Source of the DNA: Thermoanaerobaculia bacterium
GTDB taxonomy: Bacteria; Acidobacteriota; Thermoanaerobaculia; Multivoradales; J023
Assembly (NCBI GenBank): GCA_030431255.1
Contig: JAUIJL010000009.1
Span: forward strand, 124,001-188,000
Length of the DNA: 64,000 nt
Reading direction: 5' to 3'
How positions within the stretch are numbered: position 1 is the first letter of the stretch; the number at the start of each line of letters is the position of its first letter. The notes beneath the pieces were generated by a model. The model searched no databases, was not told the DNA's origin, and worked only from the letters and a program-made list of their open reading frames with translations. The position numbers were made by a program, and so were the translations under genes. Shown here piece by piece: positions 51,774-60,213 of this stretch.

Positions 51774-53761
51774 TGAGCACCCATCGACAGCACTGCGAGC
51801 TCCGAGATCTCTCACGGCCATTGGCCCTGGTCCTGGTCCTGGTCCTGGGGCTTGCCCTAGCGACCTCGGCCTCGGCCTCCCCAGCCCTCATCCACGAGAC
51901 CGCCATCGACGGCATTGCTTTGGGGGTGGAGCTGGCGGCGGTCGACTCGATCGGCCCGGTCACCGACGGCTCATTGGTAGCCGGGGGAACCGTACGCCTG
52001 CGGCTGGATCTCCGGGACACGGCCTCGGGAACCCCCTTGGGCGGGGCCGAGCCGGCCGCTTGGATGAGCCGACGTCGGGGCGAGGCCCCGGTCTGCGGCG
52101 AGCGGGTGGCCCGCTATCTCACCGGTGATCTTTTCTCCCGGGCCGACGTGGACTTCAACGTCTACTACATCCTCAGCCTCAATCACGACGCCACCCTCAG
52201 CGTGGTCGATCCGCTCTTCGGCTTCGGCGGCAGCAAGATCTTGACCATGGTGCTGCTGGAAAGCCCGGGCGCGGATTGGACGCTGATCGACGGTGTCGAC
52301 GGCGGACGGCTGCTCGTCAGCCAGCCCGTGGCCGGTAAGGTGGCGAGCATCACCGCCGATACGTGGCAGCTCGAGCAGCAGATCGAGGTCGCACCCGGAG
52401 TGACCCGGATGTGGCCGTCGGCCGACGGCACCCTGGTGTGGGCCCTCGACCCAGGGGGTTTGAGCGCCATCGACCCCAGCACCGGCGAGCTCACCGAACG
52501 CCTAAGGCTCTCTGCCGGCGCCAAGGACTTCGTTCTCAGCGAGCAACACGCCTATGTGTTGCTCACCGAGGCCGGTGCCGTGGAAGTGATCGATTTACAA
52601 AACCGGAAGCGCCTCGGCACGGTGACGACCGGCTCATCTCCCAGCTCCATCGCTTGGTCCCACCGCGCGGAGTCCGCCTGGATCGGGCACTCGGACGGAC
52701 GGCTGACCGAGGTGGATCTCAACCCGGCCGACCAGAAACCCCGCGTCCGACATCGATTGGAAACCGGCGCGCCCCTCGAGCAGCTGGACTTCGCGCCGGA
52801 CGGTCGCCTGGGTTTCGCCGTCTCACCCGCCACCAACCAGCTCTTTGTGGTCGACGCCGCCCGGGCGCGGGTGATCAAAAGCGGTCCCATGGCCGGCGGT
52901 CCCGAGCAAGTGGTCTTCTCCGATCACCTGGCCTACGTCCGCCATCGCCACAGCGAGCAGGTGTTGATGGTGCCCCTCGACACCGCCGGCGTGGAAGGCG
53001 AGCCCATCCAGGCCGCCGATTTTCCCGGTGGCCGAAATCCGCTCGGCCAACGCCCCGAGGATCCGAAAGTGCTCGCACCGTCGTTTGATCGCGCTCCCGG
53101 ATCCAGCGCCATGATTTTGGCCAATGCCGAGGATCAAGCGATCTACTTCTACATGGAAGGCATGGCCGCGCCCATGGGCCACTTCACCGTGCAAGGACGG
53201 CGACCCCTGGCGGTCAAAGTGGTCGACCGCAGTCTTCAGGCCCGGGGCTCCGGCGTTTACGAAACCTTCGCCCGATTGGCCGAGCCCGGTACCTATGACC
53301 TGGCGGTCTTTCTCGATGCGCCGCGACTCATCCATTGTTTCAGCGTGGAGGTTGCCGCTCCGGGCCCCACGGCCCCGGCCGAGGCTCCCATCCGCCTGGT
53401 GCAGGAGCGGCTCCGATTTCTGCCCGGCGGCGGTGTGGAGCTCTGGCTGGAGCGGCCGAGCACGGTCACCGCGATGGAACCCGCCAGTGACGTCCCACCC
53501 CAAGGAGCCCACGACGAGGAGATCACCCTCTACGTCGGTCGGACCGCCGGTGGCTGGCATCACCGGGTCGTTGCGCAGGCTCTGCCCAGTAACGTCCCCG
53601 GCGCGGCGCGGCAATACCGGGCCCGAGTGTTTCCGGGGCGATCCGGTGACTACCTGGTGTGGGCCGAGGAAGGCGATGAAGGCCTGGCCGGTCGAGCTCC
53701 GCTGGCACGCCTTCGGGTGCCCGCCCAGCCACGCAATGCTCACGGGACGGATGCACCATGA
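51773..53761 (+). CDS. Secreted YncE-like beta-propeller protein
   Basis: 662 residues; the ATG overlaps the oxidase stop as TGATG. The signal peptide has a repetitive core (LALVLVLVLGLALA) made by a hexanucleotide repeat. A seven-bladed propeller follows (about residues 130-420), with blades such as VTRMWPSADGTLVWALDPGG, KDFVLSEQHAYVLL and EQLDFAPDGRLGFAVSPATNQ. C-terminal beta domains follow, with IHCFSVEV. Similar propellers accompany periplasmic metal enzymes and cytochromes. It may bind metal or serve as electron-transfer scaffold for the oxidase (inference). Confidence 0.75.
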   Translation: MSTHRQHCELRDLSRPLALVLVLVLGLALATSASASPALIHETAIDGIALGVELAAVDSIGPVTDGSLVAGGTVRLRLDLRDTASGTPLGGAEPAAWMSRRRGEAPVCGERVARYLTGDLFSRADVDFNVYYILSLNHDATLSVVDPLFGFGGSKILTMVLLESPGADWTLIDGVDGGRLLVSQPVAGKVASITADTWQLEQQIEVAPGVTRMWPSADGTLVWALDPGGLSAIDPSTGELTERLRLSAGAKDFVLSEQHAYVLLTEAGAVEVIDLQNRKRLGTVTTGSSPSSIAWSHRAESAWIGHSDGRLTEVDLNPADQKPRVRHRLETGAPLEQLDFAPDGRLGFAVSPATNQLFVVDAARARVIKSGPMAGGPEQVVFSDHLAYVRHRHSEQVLMVPLDTAGVEGEPIQAADFPGGRNPLGQRPEDPKVLAPSFDRAPGSSAMILANAEDQAIYFYMEGMAAPMGHFTVQGRRPLAVKVVDRSLQARGSGVYETFARLAEPGTYDLAVFLDAPRLIHCFSVEVAAPGPTAPAEAPIRLVQERLRFLPGGGVELWLERPSTVTAMEPASDVPPQGAHDEEITLYVGRTAGGWHHRVVAQALPSNVPGAARQYRARVFPGRSGDYLVWAEEGDEGLAGRAPLARLRVPAQPRNAHGTDAP

Positions 53762-54822
53762 GCAACCGGTCATCCCTAACGCTCGCCTTGGGCGGGTGGC
53801 TCCTGGGCACCACGGTCGTCGCCGTCGGCTGCCTGGCTCAGGCATCACGTCCCGACCACGAGCTCGGTCGTCGCTTCTACGAGCAAGGCATCGGGGTCGA
53901 CGGAGAGCCCGTCGTGGCGGTGATCGAAGCCCCGAGCCCCGGCATGCCGGGAGTGGAGCTCTCGGCCACCGCCCTGCCTTGCGGCAGCTGTCATGGCGCC
54001 GACGGCAGAGGCCGGGCCGAAGGCGGCGTCGAGCCCACGGATCTTCGACCGTCATCCCTGACCCGTTCGCGGCAGGCGGTTACTCCCAGCGGACGTCGGC
54101 ATCCGCCCTACGACGCGCGTCGTTTGATCCGCGCCGTCACCCTGGGTTTCGATCCAGCCGGCAACCGGCTCGAAACCGGCATGCCGCGATATCGGCTCAG
54201 CCAACGAGATGCCGAAGCGCTGGTCGCTTTCTGGAAAACCCTGGATGTCACGCCGAGCCCGGGGGCCGACGACCAAAAGATCGATATCGGTGTCTTGCTG
54301 CCCCCGAGCCCCGCCCCCCAAGACCAAGCCCGCCTCGGAGTGCTGCGGGCGTGGCGGGATCAAATCTCGACGGCCGGCGGCATCTACGGTCGCAAGATCG
54401 AGCTGCGGGAAACGACGCGTCCCGAGTCGACGAATCCGGCCACGGCGTGGGTCGTTTTGGCGAGGGACACGAGCCACCTCGATGCCTCCGACATCCCAGC
54501 GCTGTGGCTCGGCGACGATTCTCGAAGGTGCTCCGACGCGAGTGAGCGGCCTTGTTTCACCATCACACTGCCCAAACGGCCCTCCTTGTCCCGGCGATGG
54601 CAATCGCTGGCCATGACCTACAGCCTGCCTCGCGAGCACGTCGCGGCCCAGCTCCAAGCCTTGGCCGCGACCGAAATTCTCACTTCCGCCCTGGAGCAAG
54701 CGGGTCGTCGGCTCGACACCGAGTCCCTGGTGCGCGCCTTGCGAGATCGCCACGGTTTCTTCACATCCATCGGCCGCATTCGCCTCGCTTCGAGTCACTC
54801 ACCCAACACAAACCAACCATAG
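53758..54822 (+). CDS. Cytochrome c lipoprotein fused to periplasmic-binding-type domain
   Basis: 354 residues; the ATG overlaps the propeller stop as ATGA. A lipobox-like VAVGC (C25) suggests membrane attachment. The class I cytochrome c domain has the haem site CGSCH (75-79) and a possible axial Met in ETGMPRY. A later segment (IDIGVLLPPSP, GIYGRKIELRETT) looks like the start of a type I periplasmic-binding domain, but it is much shorter than usual (about 180 residues). It is the natural electron acceptor or donor for the copper oxidase. A Mn-oxidase MofC-type cytochrome is the closest functional analogy. Confidence 0.75.
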   Translation: MSNRSSLTLALGGWLLGTTVVAVGCLAQASRPDHELGRRFYEQGIGVDGEPVVAVIEAPSPGMPGVELSATALPCGSCHGADGRGRAEGGVEPTDLRPSSLTRSRQAVTPSGRRHPPYDARRLIRAVTLGFDPAGNRLETGMPRYRLSQRDAEALVAFWKTLDVTPSPGADDQKIDIGVLLPPSPAPQDQARLGVLRAWRDQISTAGGIYGRKIELRETTRPESTNPATAWVVLARDTSHLDASDIPALWLGDDSRRCSDASERPCFTITLPKRPSLSRRWQSLAMTYSLPREHVAAQLQALAATEILTSALEQAGRRLDTESLVRALRDRHGFFTSIGRIRLASSHSPNTNQP

Positions 54823-54834
54823 GACCAAAAAATC

Positions 54835-56460
54835 ATGACCACTTGGGGACCGTTCGATCGCAAGCCCAACCTATTGATCATCTGCACCGACCAACAACGG
54901 AGCCTGCAACACTTCCCGCCGGAATGGGCCGAAAAGAATCTGCCCTGGTTAACCCACCTGCAATCCACGGGTGTCACCTTCAATCGAGGCATGTGCAGCT
55001 CCACTGCGTGCTCGCCCAGCCGGTCGGCGCTGTTCACCAGCACCTACCCGACGATCAACGGCGTGCTGAAGGTCAACGATACTCTGAGCATGAGTAGGAC
55101 CTTGCCCATGGGCGGTTCCCTGACCACCCTCGGCGAGGTATTGTCGAATGCTGGCTATCAGCTCGCCTACAAGGGGAAATGGCATCTCGACGGCTCTTTC
55201 GCCTCATTCAGCCAAATGCGTCCCGCGGATCTGGATCGCATGATGGTCGAAGACGACGCCATGGAGAACCATTACTCTTTCCCCGAATGGACCTCTCCGG
55301 ATCAGGGCACCGCGGAGGCCAACACAAAGGCCGAAACCGGAGATGTCTCACCGTTGAATACCCTGGGAGGTGGCACCGTCGACAACGACTCCCGGATCGT
55401 CAACGGTCCCCTATACGACCCCAGACAGAAGTCCGCCGGCCAATTTCTGCGCGAATACGATCCGAGCCGTGAGCCGCCCTTCTGCCTCATCGTTTCCATG
55501 GCCAACCCCCACGACGTTTGGATCTACCCTGAAAGCTGGGAGCAAGCCGGCTATTCGGAGCAGGCGTGGATGGCGCCGGAATACGACGATTTCGCCCTGC
55601 CACCAAGCTATGGCTCGGGGTTGGACAACAAACCCAAGGCACAACAAGACTTTCTCGCCCACTTCCAAGGCGGCCCCCTCTCGAGCGAGCACGCCGAATC
55701 CTACGTAAGATTCTATGCCTATCTGCAAACCCTAGTGGACGCTCTGACCGGCGATCTCATTCAAGCCCTGCGGGAAAACCAACACGTCGGCGCGGCCCTG
55801 GAGCTGGATACTTTGGTGGTACGCATCTCAGATCACGGCGAAATGGCCATGGCTCAAGGAGGTCTGCGGCAAAAAGAAAATAATTGCTATCACGAAGCCA
55901 TCCGCGTGCCGATTATTTTTTCGAATCCTCAACTGCCCCAGGGCGAGAGCTCCGACTCCTTGGTGGGCCTCCTTGACATGATGCCCACCTTGGCTGAGAT
56001 CACCGGTACCGAAATCGACCCGGGATTCGCGATCCAAGGCCAGAGCTTTGCCGGCTCAATCCTCGATCCACGCAGTCCTGGACGACAACAATTCCTTTTT
56101 GCCACCGACGACTGCAATTTGACCCAATACACCTCGATCCGCACCCTTGTTCGAGACGATTGTAAATACGCCGTTTATTACAAAGCCGACTACAGCTCGT
56201 CTGAAAACCCGATCGTCAATTACAACGGCGAGGTGGATACGGACACCGCAGTGGAATACGAGCTCTACGACTATTCCACCGCCGGCGGGCTCGAGGAAAC
56301 CGACAATTTGCTGAGCGATCCAGCTGCCGCCGACCATCAGCTCCTGGAGCGCTGGCAAGAGCTGCACGATGCGTTGACAAGTCTGGTCACTGAAAGCTTC
56401 ACCTGCCCAAACAACTGGTCGGCCACCGGGCCGAGAAATTCGGAGGAAACCGAGTCATAA
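54835..56460 (+). CDS. Type I sulfatase
   Basis: 541 residues. The formylglycine signature CSPSR is present (C59-x-P-x-R), to be matured by an FGE-type enzyme. Metal ligands are in NLLIICTDQQ (D19, Q20) and RISDHGEMAM; KGKWHLDG is the family's Lys/His motif. There is no clear signal peptide, so it may be cytoplasmic, like choline sulfatase-type enzymes. AGGA lies upstream and only 12 bases separate it from the cytochrome gene, so it may share the copper operon's transcript. The substrate is unknown. Confidence 0.9.
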   Translation: MTTWGPFDRKPNLLIICTDQQRSLQHFPPEWAEKNLPWLTHLQSTGVTFNRGMCSSTACSPSRSALFTSTYPTINGVLKVNDTLSMSRTLPMGGSLTTLGEVLSNAGYQLAYKGKWHLDGSFASFSQMRPADLDRMMVEDDAMENHYSFPEWTSPDQGTAEANTKAETGDVSPLNTLGGGTVDNDSRIVNGPLYDPRQKSAGQFLREYDPSREPPFCLIVSMANPHDVWIYPESWEQAGYSEQAWMAPEYDDFALPPSYGSGLDNKPKAQQDFLAHFQGGPLSSEHAESYVRFYAYLQTLVDALTGDLIQALRENQHVGAALELDTLVVRISDHGEMAMAQGGLRQKENNCYHEAIRVPIIFSNPQLPQGESSDSLVGLLDMMPTLAEITGTEIDPGFAIQGQSFAGSILDPRSPGRQQFLFATDDCNLTQYTSIRTLVRDDCKYAVYYKADYSSSENPIVNYNGEVDTDTAVEYELYDYSTAGGLEETDNLLSDPAAADHQLLERWQELHDALTSLVTESFTCPNNWSATGPRNSEETES

Positions 56461-56586
56461 TTTACCGACAACGTGCCGCTCTAATTTTCGTGGGTCACCA
56501 CATTGATCTGGGCCTGCGGCGATGGTCAGCGGGGCGATACGGTCGCTGATGGGCGGAGGACGTGGCTACCGCGAGGAAGGCAAGCG

Positions 56587-57933
56587 ATGAAGGTTTCTGT
56601 GTTCAAGCATTGGGATCGAATCCGATCGAGCTTCTGGTTCCTGCCCACGGTGCTCGCCGGCAGCGCCGTCGTCTTGGCAGGAGTGTCGCGCCGCCTGGAC
56701 ACCTGGGTGACCGCTCAGCTCGAAAACCTGCTCGGCTGGACCTTCACGGGGGGTGCCGAAGGAGCCACCGCGGTGTTGAGCACCATCGCCGGCTCCATGA
56801 TTACCATCGCGGGCGTGGTGTTCTCCATGACCTTGGTCGCCCTGACCCTCACCTCTTCCCAGCTAGGCCCACGCATGTTGCGCAATTTCATGCGCGACAC
56901 CGCGACCCAAGTCGTGCTCGGGACCTTTGTGGCCACGTTTCTCTACTGTCTATTGGTCCTGCGCTCGATCCGCTACGACAAGCAAGATCCTTTTGTGCCC
57001 CATGCTTCGATTTCCCTCGCGCTGCTCTTCGCGGTGCTGAGCATCGGCGTGCTGATCTATTTCATCCATCACGTTTCTCTTTCCATTCAGGCCAACCAAA
57101 TCGTGGCTCGCGTCGGGTTCGAGCTGATGGAAAGCATCGACCGAGTCTTCCCGTCATCCGCTGACGAAGGAGACGACGACTTCTCAGCCGAGGTGGGAGC
57201 TTCCGAGCCGCCGACGTCACCGGAGCAAGAAAGCTATGCGATCTCCGCCAAATCCGACGGATATCTTCAATTCGTCGAGGTCGGAGCCCTGGTCGCGATT
57301 GCGGATGAGCACGACCTGACGATTCGTTTGCAACGACGTCCCGGACAATTCGTGGTCGCCGGCCAAACCCTGGCGCTGGTTTCACCCGAGCATGCGGTCG
57401 ACAAAGAGCTTGCGGAACATCTCGCCGGCACGCTCACCATCGGCCTGGAGCGCACACCGGGGCAAGACGTAGAGCACAGCGTCCACAAATTGGTCGAAAT
57501 CGCGGTCCGCGCCCTGTCTCCCGGGTTGAACGACCCGTTTACGGCCATCGCCTGCATCGACCGACTCCGCGCCGCCCTATGTCGATTGGTCGGACGGGAG
57601 CTGCCGGCGGCCTGGCATCGAGGGTCGGGAGCGTCGGGGGACGCAACCTGCCGGCTGATGATCCCGGTGATCGGGCTGCCGGCGATCATCGATGCATCAT
57701 TCGATCAAATACGGCACTACGGCCGCTCCACCCCCTCGGTGGCGCTGCGGCTCTTGGAAGCCATCGGCACCGTGGCGGAATTTGCCCAGCGCCCCGAGGA
57801 CCTCGACGCGCTCCGACGCCAAGCGGACATCATCGCCCGGGGAGCCCGGCAGGCCATCACCGAGAGCGAGGATCGCCTGGTGATCGAAGAGACCTACCGA
57901 GAGGCCAAGGAGGCCTTGCAAGGCGCAGCCTGA
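56587..57933 (+). CDS. DUF2254 family membrane protein
   Basis: 448 residues from ATG 56587, with AGGAAGG upstream. Four membrane helices lie in the first 190 residues, including the conserved stretch STIAGSMITIAGVVFSMTLVALTLTSSQLGPRMLRNF. The cytoplasmic C-terminal half has a conserved segment (ALSPGLNDPFTAIACIDRL) near the middle. The family is common and of unknown role; ion transport has been suggested. It stands alone with a 126-base upstream gap. Confidence 0.88.
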   Translation: MKVSVFKHWDRIRSSFWFLPTVLAGSAVVLAGVSRRLDTWVTAQLENLLGWTFTGGAEGATAVLSTIAGSMITIAGVVFSMTLVALTLTSSQLGPRMLRNFMRDTATQVVLGTFVATFLYCLLVLRSIRYDKQDPFVPHASISLALLFAVLSIGVLIYFIHHVSLSIQANQIVARVGFELMESIDRVFPSSADEGDDDFSAEVGASEPPTSPEQESYAISAKSDGYLQFVEVGALVAIADEHDLTIRLQRRPGQFVVAGQTLALVSPEHAVDKELAEHLAGTLTIGLERTPGQDVEHSVHKLVEIAVRALSPGLNDPFTAIACIDRLRAALCRLVGRELPAAWHRGSGASGDATCRLMIPVIGLPAIIDASFDQIRHYGRSTPSVALRLLEAIGTVAEFAQRPEDLDALRRQADIIARGARQAITESEDRLVIEETYREAKEALQGAA

Positions 57934-58052
57934 TCCCGCGACGTGATGGCCCGCGATACTCAAGCCGTCAAACGTCAGATCGCGAGCCGTCAACACGGAT
58001 CGGCACATGGCACCTGGAAGGCCGCCGGCAAACCCGCTAAGCTAGCGCGCCC

Positions 58053-59621
58053 ATGGCGGATATCACTCCAGAAATCGACAAGACCGAGCCCTCATCGACT
58101 GTGGAGCGCCTTCGCTCGGCGATGGAAACCCTGGAATCCATCGTCGAGGACCGGGCTCTGCTCGTGGAGCTGTCCGAGGACGAGCAACGGCGCTTGCTCG
58201 AAGCGGCCGGTTTGGTGTGGTGCCCCGACACCAAGGCCCGTCGTCGGCTGGTCAAAGCCCTCGCCGCCAAACGCCGGGCTGAGCGCATCGAACGTGAAGA
58301 AAACGTCTTGCATGAGACGGGCATCCGCGAGCTGCGCCGAAAGCCGGTGTTTACCACGCCGAATGTATTCCCCCCACCCGAGGAGCAAGCGCCCCGCGAG
58401 GTCACCCCCTTGGAAGACGGTCAAGAGCGGCATTGCTACGTCTGCAAGCGGGACTACTCGGCGGTCCACCACTTCTACGACCAGATGTGCCCGGATTGCG
58501 CCGAGCTCAACTACCGCAAACGCACCGAGCTGGCGGATCTCGGCGGTCGGGTGGCGCTGCTGACCGGCGGACGGGTCAAAATCGGCTACCAAGCCGGTCT
58601 CAAATTGCTGCGCTGCGGGGCGCGCCTCATCGTCACCACACGCTTCCCGCGGGACGCGGCGAAACGTTACGCCCAAGAGCCCGACTTCGAAGAATGGGGC
58701 GATCGCCTCGAAATCTTCGGCCTGGATCTCCGGCATACCCCGAGCGTGGAGGAATTCTGCGGTGAGCTGATGAAGTCCCGGGATCGCCTCGACTTCATCG
58801 TCAACAACGCCTGCCAAACCGTTCGCCGTCCCCCAGCGTTCTACGAGCACATGATGGAAGGGGAAACCGCGGCCGCGAGCACCCTGTCGAGCCACGAACG
58901 GCGGTTGCTTGGGAATTACGAAGGTCTGCGGGGTTATCGCCTGCTGCCGGAAGCCGGAGCGACGGGCCGCAGCTCCGGGGGAAGCCTAGGCCCAGGGGAA
59001 AGTCCTGCTCCCGGCTTGACCCACGCCGCCGAGCTGTCTCAGGTACCTTTATTGCCCGACGAGCTGGAAGCCCAGCAGGCCCTCTTTCCCGTCGGACGGC
59101 TGGATCAGGATCTCCAACAAATCGATCTCCGGGAGACCAATTCCTGGCGCATGCTGATGGCCGACGTGCCATCGGTGGAGCTGCTGGAGGTGCACCTGGT
59201 AAACGCGGTAGCACCGTTCCTGATCAACGCGCGCCTCAAACCCCTGATGCTGCGCACCCCCGAGCGCGACAAACACATTGTGAACGTGTCCGCGGTCGAG
59301 GGTCAGTTCTATCGCAACGCCAAAACCACCCGTCATCCCCACACCAATATGGCCAAGGCGGCGCTCAACATGATGACGCGCACCTCAGCGGCGGATTACT
59401 TCAACGACGGCATCCACATGAATAGCGTCGACACCGGTTGGATCACCGACGAGGACCCCGCAGCGATCGCCGCCCGCAAGGTCATCGAGCAGCGCTTCCA
59501 CCCGCCCTTGGACATCGTCGACGGCGCCGCCCGCATTGTCGATCCGATCATCGACGGCATGAATTCGGGCGTCCACATTTGGGGTAAATTCCTGAAGGAC
59601 TACAAAACCACGGACTGGTAG
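58053..59621 (+). CDS. Short-chain dehydrogenase with N-terminal zinc ribbon
   Basis: 522 residues. A 130-residue N-terminal part ends in a four-Cys zinc ribbon (CYVCKRDY and CPDCAEL). The SDR domain begins LGGRVALLTGGRVKIGYQAG with the Gly-rich cofactor loop; NNACQTV is the NNAG-like motif. The catalytic Tyr/Lys region is hard to place because an insertion of about 90 residues (about 260-350) separates it; PHTNMAKAALNMMTR fits the Lys helix. The last part (IHMNSVDTGWITDE) is typical. No ribosome site is seen before ATG 58053. The substrate is unknown. Confidence 0.8.
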   Translation: MADITPEIDKTEPSSTVERLRSAMETLESIVEDRALLVELSEDEQRRLLEAAGLVWCPDTKARRRLVKALAAKRRAERIEREENVLHETGIRELRRKPVFTTPNVFPPPEEQAPREVTPLEDGQERHCYVCKRDYSAVHHFYDQMCPDCAELNYRKRTELADLGGRVALLTGGRVKIGYQAGLKLLRCGARLIVTTRFPRDAAKRYAQEPDFEEWGDRLEIFGLDLRHTPSVEEFCGELMKSRDRLDFIVNNACQTVRRPPAFYEHMMEGETAAASTLSSHERRLLGNYEGLRGYRLLPEAGATGRSSGGSLGPGESPAPGLTHAAELSQVPLLPDELEAQQALFPVGRLDQDLQQIDLRETNSWRMLMADVPSVELLEVHLVNAVAPFLINARLKPLMLRTPERDKHIVNVSAVEGQFYRNAKTTRHPHTNMAKAALNMMTRTSAADYFNDGIHMNSVDTGWITDEDPAAIAARKVIEQRFHPPLDIVDGAARIVDPIIDGMNSGVHIWGKFLKDYKTTDW

Positions 59622-59634
59622 CAGCCTAGAAACA

Positions 59635-59650
59635 GGTACCACGTAAATTC
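59635..59650 (+). repeat. Intergenic REP-like motif copy
   Basis: GGTACCACGTAAATTC matches the GGTGCCACGTAGTTTC element with three changes. It sits in the 44-base gap before the UPF0178 gene. Confidence 0.45.
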
Positions 59651-59665
59651 TCAGGAGCGCTGCCT

Positions 59666-60130
59666 ATGCTGAAAATCTGGGTCGACGCGGACGCTTGTCC
59701 GGTCAAAGCGGAAATCTACAAAGTCGCCAACCGCTACGGCCTGCAGGTCACTTTGGTCGCCAACTCGTGGATGCGGATTCCAGACCGCTCGAACCTGTCG
59801 CTGAAGGTGGTGGGCGGCGGCATGGACGAAGCCGATCGCTGGATCGCGGAGCACGTCCAAGCCCAGGATATCGTGATCACCGCCGACATTCCCCTAGCGG
59901 ATCAATGCGTGAAGGCCGGCGCCCAAGTCTTGGGGCCGACGGGCAAACCCTTCACCGAGGACAACATCGGCGATGCCTTAGCCACCCGGGATCTGCTCGA
60001 GGATTTACGTGGCACCGGCGAGATCACCGGCGGGCCTCCGCCCATGGGTAAACGGGAGCGCTCCCGTTTCCTACAGAAGCTCGACGAAATCGTGCAGGCC
60101 GTCCGCCGCGCCCAAGAGACGGGCGCTTAG
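59666..60130 (+). CDS. yaiI: UPF0178 (DUF188, YaiI/YqxD) family protein
   Basis: 154 residues, normal for the family. It has the N-terminal IWVDADACPVK motif, VANSWMRIP, DIVITADIPLADQC and the C-terminal GPPPMGKRERSRFLQKLD. The acidic cluster resembles PIN-like nucleases, but activity is unproven. AGGAG precedes the ATG. A hairpin follows 8 bases after the stop. Confidence 0.93.
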   Translation: MLKIWVDADACPVKAEIYKVANRYGLQVTLVANSWMRIPDRSNLSLKVVGGGMDEADRWIAEHVQAQDIVITADIPLADQCVKAGAQVLGPTGKPFTEDNIGDALATRDLLEDLRGTGEITGGPPPMGKRERSRFLQKLDEIVQAVRRAQETGA

Positions 60131-60137
60131 CCCTTTA

Positions 60138-60166
60138 AGTGAAGGGGCCCCGAGGGCCCCCTCACT
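60138..60166. terminator. Hairpin between convergent genes
   Basis: AGTGA-A-GGGGCCC and GGGCCCC-C-TCACT pair around CGA. There is no T-run, so termination is uncertain. Confidence 0.5.
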
Positions 60167-60213
60167 ACCGTCGCAGGCTTGGAGTCAGCGGCGGGCTTTG
60201 CCGCTCTCGACCA

